Source of the DNA: a virus
DNA length: 20,774 nucleotides
Direction: 5' to 3' (one strand)
Virus record (IMG/VR): IMGVR_UViG_3300025141_000969
Coordinates: 1-20,774 of that record
The translations under genes and the position numbers were made by a program. Shown here in pieces: positions 15,219-20,774 of the stretch. Position 1 is the stretch's first letter. Each line of letters starts with the position of its first letter. Below the pieces are notes generated by a model. It made no database searches, had not been told where the DNA came from, and saw only the letters and a program-made list of their open reading frames with translations.

Positions 15219-16625
15219 TTATTTCTCCTTAAAATTCCTTAAATCTGATCCTGATAAGGTAGACGATGATATTTCTGCAAGAGCTTTATCCCCCATTTTT
15301 TTATTAGTTATATCATCATAATATCCTGCTGTCCCTGCAGTTCCTCCTCCCCCTATAATGTTTTTAACTACAGCCCCAAGTTCTGGACCCTCTAAAAGAT
15401 TTTCAAGGTTTGCTAAGAGTGTTGTTGGTTTACTAACAATCTTAATTACTTTTTGTATAGCCGATTTTAATCCTACTGCTCCAACCTTTTCATCAAATAT
15501 TTTTGATGCTGCATTTCCTGCTACTTCTATTGATAGTTGGCCCGGTGTTTCTCCATCCATATGAAAACCTGAGTATATATCTTTTACTAGTTCCGATCCC
15601 ATTTTTAAATTATCCATTACATCTTTCGCTGTTTCTGGTAGTTCCATAAATCCATGAGGTAATTTCTTGTCACCTAATTTTAAATTTACAAAATCTGGAC
15701 TTACCTGCAAATTCTCTATAGACATAGCATGGGAACCCTCTAATATTTTGTTAGCCTTTTGAAGATGTTCTTGTTGTTTAGATGCTGATGTTTTTGCCAT
15801 TGGATTTGCCGAGGCTCCAAAAAAAGGAATTCTACGAGCTTTTAATTCCCATCCCATTATATTAAAACCGGGAAAATCAAAACCAGATTTTTCTTTTATA
15901 GTCTTCCACGTTTTTTTTACCCAATTCCATATAGGATCAACTACTTTGGATGTAAAAAGACCAAACATATATTTTGCATATTTCCAATATTCATTTAATA
16001 AATGTTTTCCCAATCCTATAATACCATCTTTGTTCAATACATCAGCTAAATTTTTAAACCAATCTATTGTATTAAATATGATAGTCATAAATTTAGGAAT
16101 TCCTCTTGCAAACCATTCAAACAGTTTTGGAATTTTGTCTAAAAATGTCAGAGCAAAATCAAGACCTTTACCTACTTTTCTAGCCATTGCTATACCTTTA
16201 GAAGCAGCTTCATTAATAACTTTAGCTAAACGTGGAGCCAATGGGGCAAGGATTGTATCAATCATTGCTCCTGCGATTTGGAAGAATGATCCTGCTGTAG
16301 CAGTAAAAATTTGAGACTGTCTTATTAAAGCTCCAACTGAAATACCTCCAAACAAGCCTTTATAAGTTGATCTTCCAAGTTTTTGGAAGAACTTGCCTAT
16401 TTTAGGTAGAAAATTTCTAGGATTCGAGGCGTCTTTTATCTGTCCAACTTTTGTATTTAGTTGTTTCATGCCTGCATCTATTGCAGCCATACCCATAGTT
16501 CCAAGACCTGTAGGACCAAATCCACCTGTAGGAATACCCCCCTTTCCTTGAACATGCCCCTGTGAAGCTATAGCTGCAGAGGTATCCATCGCTATTTTAA
16601 TTGTTGTTGGTTCATGGCTTGCCAT
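15219..16625 (-). CDS. Tail tape measure protein (short)
   Basis: The 468-residue product lies just after the frameshifted chaperone, the regular place of the tape measure. It has a Gly-rich start, a hydrophobic stretch at about 90-137 (GLFGGISVGALIRQSQIF, then GSFFQIAGAMIDTILAPLAP) and further aromatic-hydrophobic helices to about 240. The family guides tail length and enters the host envelope on injection. By the usual rule of about 1.5 angstrom per residue, 468 residues suggest a tail near 70 nm. There is no lytic or peptidase motif. GAGGA stands upstream of the ATG, 12 bases after the chaperone extension stop. The short length and lack of tandem repeats are the main limits on this call. 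Confidence 0.82.
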   Translation of the reverse strand: MASHEPTTIKIAMDTSAAIASQGHVQGKGGIPTGGFGPTGLGTMGMAAIDAGMKQLNTKVGQIKDASNPRNFLPKIGKFFQKLGRSTYKGLFGGISVGALIRQSQIFTATAGSFFQIAGAMIDTILAPLAPRLAKVINEAASKGIAMARKVGKGLDFALTFLDKIPKLFEWFARGIPKFMTIIFNTIDWFKNLADVLNKDGIIGLGKHLLNEYWKYAKYMFGLFTSKVVDPIWNWVKKTWKTIKEKSGFDFPGFNIMGWELKARRIPFFGASANPMAKTSASKQQEHLQKANKILEGSHAMSIENLQVSPDFVNLKLGDKKLPHGFMELPETAKDVMDNLKMGSELVKDIYSGFHMDGETPGQLSIEVAGNAASKIFDEKVGAVGLKSAIQKVIKIVSKPTTLLANLENLLEGPELGAVVKNIIGGGGTAGTAGYYDDITNKKMGDKALAEISSSTLSGSDLRNFKEK

Positions 16626-16637
16626 TTATATTCCTCA

Positions 16638-16847
16638 TTAAAAATTATTTTTAAGAGATTCTTCGTTTTCTCTATTTTTTATAAGTTGATCTATTAGAAG
16701 TAAAGATTCTACTTCTTCTGTAGAAAGCTCATCTATTTTATCATAAGCTATTCCTAAACCTAAAAGTCTTACTTTAATCATCCAATAACTTAAAAAAATA
16801 GTTTCTTGTAAATTATTCTTTTTAGCTTTTAAGTTCCATTCGATTCT
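16638..16847 (-). CDS. Tail assembly chaperone, -1 frameshift extension (long form)
   Basis: The -1 frame of the chaperone gene is open from the end of an A9 run to a TAA at 16638-16640, giving 69 codons that begin RIEWNLKAKK and end ESLKNNF. No ATG with a ribosome site starts it; the only internal ATG (in SYWMIK) lacks one. Slippage at the A9 run after the 121st codon gives a 190-residue long form. This is the G/GT arrangement of lambda and many siphoviruses, where the frameshift product helps load tail tube subunits on the tape measure. The extension has the Trp/Leu-rich helical character of other GT tails. It fills what would otherwise be a gap between chaperone and tape measure. Transcriptional slippage would give the same result. 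Confidence 0.85.
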   Translation of the reverse strand, partial: RIEWNLKAKKNNLQETIFLSYWMIKVRLLGLGIAYDKIDELSTEEVESLLLIDQLIKNRENEESLKNNF

Positions 16848-17209
16848 TTTTTTTTATCTTCTGGAATTGTTGAGTCTTCAAAAGCTATTGGAACTATTTT
16901 TTCTAGAGCAGAACCTAATCTACCATCTATAGAAATTAAAAAAGTTTCTGTTGTTTTGCCCCAAGGAGCATCTACAATAATTTCTTTTAAAATTTCTCTC
17001 ATATATCCTTCAGTATTAAAGGAAGAAATTCCATCTGTAGACCATTTAACATATTTGGCAACAATTTGATTCTTTCTACTCCAAGATAGATTTTTTACTT
17101 TTACTTTAAACTCTTCTCCTGTTTCTTCTATTTTTACTGTTTTATTTAATAAGTCTGTGCTTATTACATACTTTTGAAAATCAAAAGTAGATTTAACTTC
17201 ACTTGCCAT
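16829..17209 (-). CDS. Tail assembly chaperone, short form
   Basis: The 126-residue protein lies between tube and tape measure, as expected of a tail assembly chaperone. It opens with FDFQKYVISTDLLNKTVKI and GEEFKVKVKNLSWSRKNQIVA-type strands, then has a helical part (YMREILKEIIVDAPWG, 69-84). An acidic Lys-rich end (PEDKKKESNGT) holds the slip site. Such proteins bind the tape measure and tube subunits and are absent from the virion. The start has AAGGAG five bases upstream. The zero frame stops at TAA, only five codons after the A9 run's GAA codon. Order and the frameshift are stronger evidence than sequence. Confidence 0.85.
   Translation of the reverse strand: MASEVKSTFDFQKYVISTDLLNKTVKIEETGEEFKVKVKNLSWSRKNQIVAKYVKWSTDGISSFNTEGYMREILKEIIVDAPWGKTTETFLISIDGRLGSALEKIVPIAFEDSTIPEDKKKESNGT
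16847..16855 (-). promoter_or_regulatory. A9 slippery site for programmed frameshift
   Basis: Nine A residues encode three lysines in the zero frame (GAT AAA AAA AAA GAA), and a -1 slip enters the extension frame. TTCCA upstream and TGGAA downstream could pair across the run. No clear pseudoknot or dnaX-like Shine-Dalgarno stimulator was seen. Confidence 0.8.
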
Positions 17210-17218
17210 TCTTTCTCC

Positions 17219-19162
17219 TTATGGATAAAGGGGAACGCTGTCCTTTATCTGAATCTTCATATTTCTAAAAATTATACTAGCATCTACTTCAAGAGCCCCA
17301 CTTCCACCTACATTATGAGTAGCTGATGTTATAAAAGCTCCTGATTCATTTCCTCCTTCAGCTGCAGTTCCATCTGATGGAATAGTCATAGTTATAGTAT
17401 CATTACTCCCTCTAGTAAAGGTTAAAGTAATTGCAAATCCTTTATTTGAGGCAATGTTTGCTCCTGCATAATCTCCTTCCATTAATAACTCTTTAAACAG
17501 AGTTGAATCACTTGATGTAGCACTAACACTATCAGGTAAGGCTATCGTAGCTGACATATTATAAGTTCTAGTTCCTTCTCTAGTTTCACTCGGCCCTCTT
17601 GATAGCTTTCCATGTCTAGTATTTATATAATACTTTGGTTCTATAGAGTTGTCAATACTTATACTAAAATCTCTTATTCTAGCGAATTCTGTTCCAAACA
17701 TAGAAATAGTACCTTGACTAAAGAAATAAGGGTTAGTTTTTGGATAACTTCTATCTCTTAGAGCATAGGAGTTTTCATTAGCAGCTACTGTTCCTACCAT
17801 ATCTGTATCATCTATAGTTTGGACTATAGCAGCTCCACCTGTTTTCAACCCTACCTTGATTGGAGCATTATCGTCATGTGCAACAGCTGTACTTCCTCTA
17901 TATCCTCTTTCTACAGTTAAAACATTTGCAGATATGCTTGTTACTAACATATCTTCATCATCAATTCTAATTACATCTCCTACAGCAAAATCAGTCCCAT
18001 CATCTACAGATACATCTGTTTCAGAAGAATCAAAACCTGATTCAGCTAATAAAGAGCCTGAAGTTTCATATATAGATTTCATTTGGTTATGATTCATTCC
18101 TAAAAAGGCTAGACCATCCCAACTCATAGATAACATACCTTCTTCAGAAGCTGAAATAGTTGTACTTCCTACTTTACCACCGAAATATCTTCTAATAAAA
18201 TCATTTGCTTCTGTCTCTCCACTATCTCTCATTAATACATTCCAAGATATAGTATCTAAATCTACTGTTTCAAAGATATCGTGTTGATAATATAATCCTG
18301 AAGTAGTTTCGGTTATCTCTTTAATCTGATCACTAGAACTACCTGCTGGGTGGTCAAATTGTAAAGGATAATTTAATTTAAAATAAACAGTACTTTGTAC
18401 ATCTACAAGTCTTCTTATTTCACAAATGCTTGAAGCAGTTGGACTACCTGTATAATCAATTGTAATCAAATCTCCTTCAGCTAAACTTCCAGCACTATCT
18501 ACCTTTATCCACACATCTCCTTTTTTATGATCTCCATCTAAATCGGTTACATCTGCAACTCCTCCTGAAGGTATAGAAGTTACTTTTCCTATTGGAAATC
18601 TTAATGGCCAACCATTTAATAATACAAATGATCCTATGCTTCCACTATATGCTTGAGAGCTTTTATATTGAGTATAAAAATTTCTTTTAGAGGAAGTTCC
18701 TAGTAAATATCTAGGTTCTATAGCCATTTCAGGATCAGGTACATCTACAGTTTCATACACACCGGGAATAAAAGTCATAAATTTATCGGAAGCAGTCTCT
18801 GCAGTTGCTGTTACAACAGCAATACCTGAATTATCAAGGTGAAAAAAGGCTGTCGGAGTATCTAAATGTAAAATGGTTGTACCCTCTACATATTCTACTG
18901 TTCTTATTTCAGAGTTTCTAAAAACTCCTGCCAATCCTCCACCGGTATTTATTTCCGGCCCAATTTGAATAAATTCTCCTGCAGTTATACCACTTAAAGC
19001 ATCTACTGTTATACTTCGTGATCCTGCAGGTAAACCATCTGCCATGTTTATTAAAGCAGTTCCTGTACCATCAGTAACTGAACTAGCCCCTTCAGGTATA
19101 CCACCTTGAGCTGCTTCAGTTGCAAAAGTCACAACTGCTTGATCTGCTCTGTATATTGCCAT
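17219..19162 (-). CDS. Major tail tube protein, enlarged by inserted beta modules
   Basis: This 647-residue protein has a tube-like core in segments, including IPGVYETVDVPDPEM (132-146), YKSSQAYSGSIG and NGWPLRFPIGKV (166-194). A later part (438-647) contains FARIRDFSISIDN and FAITLTFTRGSN, as in tube subunits. Between them are beta modules: one clear copy at 369-437, two looser ones at about 28-118 and 195-283. Usual tube proteins are far smaller, so the modules are probably exposed outside the tube. A sheath identity was considered and not preferred. The gene has AGGAGG six bases before the ATG and a possible -10 box upstream, which would suit high expression. Confidence 0.8.
   Translation of the reverse strand: MAIYRADQAVVTFATEAAQGGIPEGASSVTDGTGTALINMADGLPAGSRSITVDALSGITAGEFIQIGPEINTGGGLAGVFRNSEIRTVEYVEGTTILHLDTPTAFFHLDNSGIAVVTATAETASDKFMTFIPGVYETVDVPDPEMAIEPRYLLGTSSKRNFYTQYKSSQAYSGSIGSFVLLNGWPLRFPIGKVTSIPSGGVADVTDLDGDHKKGDVWIKVDSAGSLAEGDLITIDYTGSPTASSICEIRRLVDVQSTVYFKLNYPLQFDHPAGSSSDQIKEITETTSGLYYQHDIFETVDLDTISWNVLMRDSGETEANDFIRRYFGGKVGSTTISASEEGMLSMSWDGLAFLGMNHNQMKSIYETSGSLLAESGFDSSETDVSVDDGTDFAVGDVIRIDDEDMLVTSISANVLTVERGYRGSTAVAHDDNAPIKVGLKTGGAAIVQTIDDTDMVGTVAANENSYALRDRSYPKTNPYFFSQGTISMFGTEFARIRDFSISIDNSIEPKYYINTRHGKLSRGPSETREGTRTYNMSATIALPDSVSATSSDSTLFKELLMEGDYAGANIASNKGFAITLTFTRGSNDTITMTIPSDGTAAEGGNESGAFITSATHNVGGSGALEVDASIIFRNMKIQIKDSVPLYP
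17852..18058 (-). repeat. Tail tube beta module, clear copy
   Basis: Residues 369-437: GSLLAE, FDSSET, VSVDDGTDF, GDVIRIDDEDMLVTS, LTVERGY, GSTAVAHDDN. It is the same family as modules 3 and 4 of the tail hub-like protein encoded about 4.8 kb further along. Confidence 0.9.
18314..18580 (-). repeat. Tail tube beta module, loose copy
   Basis: Residues 195-283. It keeps DLITIDYTG and a VWIKVDSAGSLAEG strand pair but not the SLLAE or AHDDN ends. Membership of the family is likely but uncertain. Confidence 0.5.
18809..19081 (-). repeat. Tail tube beta module, loose copy
   Basis: Residues 28-118. SRSITVDALSGITAGEFIQIGPE matches the strand pattern, and FFHLDNSG is like the closing AxxHDDN turn; the middle is divergent. 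Confidence 0.5.
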
Positions 19163-19168
19163 AATTAT

Positions 19169-19174
19169 CCTCCT
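19169..19174 (-). promoter_or_regulatory. Strong ribosome binding site of the tube gene
   Basis: AGGAGG six bases before the ATG at 19162, the best-placed site among the structural genes. Confidence 0.75.
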
Positions 19175-19179
19175 GTATT

Positions 19180-19185
19180 ATTATA
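19180..19185 (-). promoter_or_regulatory. Possible -10 promoter box before the tube gene
   Basis: TATAAT occurs in the only 30-base intergenic gap of the tail module, but a good -35 (TTGACA) at 16-18 bases is not seen; TTAGAA is the nearest match. In AT-rich sequence this can be chance, so I treat it as weak. Confidence 0.35.
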
Positions 19186-19192
19186 CTATAAT

Positions 19193-19633
19193 TTAAGTAG
19201 TTTCTAACGTAATTGCAAAGTTTTGTAATTGCAAACTAATAGTACCACTCCATAAATTTACTTGTTCAGCTGTAAGTTCTGTAAAACTCATAAACTGTAT
19301 TCTTTGGAAATTAGTTAAACTGCTAGCTCTAACATGACAAACCTTTCTAATTTCCCTCATTAAATCATATAATCTTTGTCTACTATTTAAAGTATGAACT
19401 TCTAATTCAATATTATATATTCTATTTCCATAAGTCCAATTTCCTATAGGAGTTTCCTGTAAAGCTGGACTTCCTGCCCTACCTACTACATGATCATTAA
19501 CATTTAAATTAAATCTTATAGGTTCATTAGCTCCTGTGACTTCTATAAATGCCGGTTTAGACACATTAGAAGCTGACCATTGACTTTCTAGATCAGTTAT
19601 AAATTCATTTATTGGTAATGGTTCTGTTGCCAT
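19193..19633 (-). CDS. Probable tail terminator protein
   Basis: The 146-residue protein sits between connector and tube genes, the usual place for a tail terminator or completion protein that closes the tube and joins it to the head. It opens with a helix (INEFITDLESQW) and continues with strands such as YNIELEVHTL. A conserved-looking SRQRLYDLMREIRKVC helix follows (84-99), then strand pairs ending ISLQLQNFAIT. This alternation matches gpU-like tail terminators, but I see no unique motif. The start overlaps the connector stop as TAATG, with GAGGTG just upstream. No cleavage or membrane signal is seen. Confidence 0.72.
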   Translation of the reverse strand: MATEPLPINEFITDLESQWSASNVSKPAFIEVTGANEPIRFNLNVNDHVVGRAGSPALQETPIGNWTYGNRIYNIELEVHTLNSRQRLYDLMREIRKVCHVRASSLTNFQRIQFMSFTELTAEQVNLWSGTISLQLQNFAITLETT

Positions 19634-20754
19634 TAAAACACCTCAAAAGCTTTTAGACTCTCCAACGTATCTTCAATTTGTCGTTCATATATACCTATCT
19701 TCTCACTCATTTGTACTCTATCCATTCCACTTACTGCTAATCCTCCGAAGTCTGTTGTTGTTAAAACATCTATTGCTGCCATTTTCTTACACATATCAGT
19801 AACAGTAGCCCCTTCTCTAGTATCTGTAGCTATATTTTCCCCATATAAATACGAAACTTTAATAGGCATTACAAATTCTCCACCTCCCCATCTCCAAACA
19901 GGAGCATTATAAGATGTAAATCTTGCTGGAAGTAGAAAATATCTAGAAAAATGAACCATTCCTGTGTCTGTAACAAAGAAATAATCATTTTTTCTTCCTT
20001 GAGTCTTAGAATCCCAACTTCCACCACTCCAAATCTTCAATTCATTCACTTTATAAACAGGAAATCTATCTAATTTAAACCCATTTAGGTTAAATTCATG
20101 GTGTTCATTCCAAATTATATTTGGTCTCCACGATTTTCTGGTTACATAATCAATTCTTGATTGAGCTTCCATAATATAACTCTCTACAGTAGCTAAACTA
20201 GGGGTAGTAGAAGATGTAAAATTACTTGTTCCTGTTATATTCCCTAATTGTAATAATCGAAATACATCTTGTGTAGTACAATATGCTTGATATGACCTCA
20301 TTTGTATTCTTTTTATTGTTGGAGCAGTAGCAACACTAGTTGGAGAAGAACATCTAACCCAATATTTACTTTGTCCATTTATAGAGACTGTAGCCCAATC
20401 AGAAGATAATATGTTGCTTGGAAAAATTTCTCCCCCATCTTCAGAAAAATCATATTGAGAACCCTCATTATCATTTGGGTCTAATTGATATCTAGCTGAC
20501 GAAGGTGTAAACTCTGTCCATGCTGAATCATTATAATATTCCCACTTTAATGCTCCCAAACTCCCTGCAGTATCTACATCAAAAATTGCCATATCAAACC
20601 TAATGGCATCTCCCAAATATAAGAAATGGGAAGTCCCACCTAAAATAGAAAAAGATGTTCCTGCTGGAGACTGAGCCTCTAGAGTAGCATCTGTAAAACT
20701 ACTTCCATTGTAAGTGAATACTTTATCAAAATCTGATTTAGCTAAAGTTGCCAT
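19633..20754 (-). CDS. Head-tail connector protein with an added N-terminal beta domain
   Basis: Residues about 155-373 look like a gp6-like head completion protein. TTQDVFRLLQL and VESYIMEAQSRIDYVTRKSWR (190-210) are helical, followed by strands (PVYKVNELKIW, IKVSYLYG) and closing helices (MCKKMAAIDVL, ERQIEDTLESLKAF). Residues 1-150 are a separate beta domain (FLYLGDAIRFDM, LKWEYYNDSAW, YWVRC) of the kind seen in tail and surface proteins and not expected on a connector. The ATG has AAAGGA upstream. It is the first gene of the module seen here, so any portal, terminase and capsid genes lie beyond the right edge. The connector call rests on pattern and position. Confidence 0.78.
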   Translation of the reverse strand: MATLAKSDFDKVFTYNGSSFTDATLEAQSPAGTSFSILGGTSHFLYLGDAIRFDMAIFDVDTAGSLGALKWEYYNDSAWTEFTPSSARYQLDPNDNEGSQYDFSEDGGEIFPSNILSSDWATVSINGQSKYWVRCSSPTSVATAPTIKRIQMRSYQAYCTTQDVFRLLQLGNITGTSNFTSSTTPSLATVESYIMEAQSRIDYVTRKSWRPNIIWNEHHEFNLNGFKLDRFPVYKVNELKIWSGGSWDSKTQGRKNDYFFVTDTGMVHFSRYFLLPARFTSYNAPVWRWGGGEFVMPIKVSYLYGENIATDTREGATVTDMCKKMAAIDVLTTTDFGGLAVSGMDRVQMSEKIGIYERQIEDTLESLKAFEVF

Positions 20755-20774
20755 TTAAAAATTCCTTTATTCGT
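20755..20774 (-). promoter_or_regulatory. Leader and ribosome site of the connector gene at the window edge
   Basis: Reading leftward, AAGGA precedes the ATG by about eight bases. Too little upstream sequence is in the window to judge a promoter. Confidence 0.5.

Noticed and set aside
15946-16314. 122-codon open frame on the plus strand
   Set aside because: It is opposite the tape measure gene; no start signal or recognisable protein motif.
16626-16828. Non-coding gap or separate small gene before the tape measure
   Set aside because: The frame is open through it from the A9 run with no independent start, so it is the frameshift extension.
17219-19162. Identity as a contractile tail sheath, because of size
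   Set aside because: The core segments read as a tube protein; the excess length is made up by inserted beta modules, and no second tube gene is present.

Overview
The window is a gene-dense, AT-rich piece of a tailed double-stranded DNA virus (Caudoviricetes). All 22 complete genes, plus a partial one at the left edge, read leftward on the minus strand. Neighbouring genes touch or overlap by TAATG, ATGA or a few tens of bases, and most have a good AGGAGG-type ribosome binding site. A bacterial-type sigma factor, a DnaB-type helicase, a family A DNA polymerase and the strong Shine-Dalgarno sites point to a bacterial, low-GC host. I cannot name the host or a close relative. I see no tRNA, rRNA, integrase, terminase, major capsid or lysis gene; terminase and capsid genes would be expected beyond the right edge, upstream in transcription.

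In transcription order, 20754 down to 10210 is the connector and tail module: a head-tail connector with an extra N-terminal beta domain, a likely tail terminator, an enlarged tail tube protein, a tail assembly chaperone with a frameshifted longer form, a short tape measure protein, a Dit-like tail protein, and a 1437-residue tail hub-like protein. No sheath gene lies between terminator and tube, so a siphovirus-type, non-contractile tail is the best reading. Two features stand out. A 69-codon -1-frame extension after an A9 slip site fills the only apparent gap of the module (16638-16828). A roughly 70-residue beta-rich module occurs eight times in the hub-like protein and at least once, perhaps three times, in the tube protein.

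From 10201 to 8994 lies a small regulatory block: a helix-turn-helix plus zinc-finger protein overlapping a sigma-70-like factor by 47 bases, then a small basic protein. It sits between the structural and DNA-metabolism modules and may govern the switch between them.

From 8991 to 1 lies a replication and recombination module: DnaB-type helicase, a 56-residue protein, DnaG-type primase, a probable single-stranded DNA binding protein, family A polymerase with 3'-5' exonuclease, a PD-(D/E)XK protein, two small proteins (one resembling a degenerate MazG-like enzyme), a RecA/UvsX-type recombinase, a DUF559/Vsr-like nuclease, a Cas4-like iron-sulfur nuclease, a possible UvsY-like mediator, a small acidic protein and the start of a RuvC-like resolvase. 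Together they look like a nearly self-sufficient set for replication with recombination-dependent initiation and Holliday-junction processing. No gene-free stretch longer than about 30 bases remains once the frameshift extension is counted.
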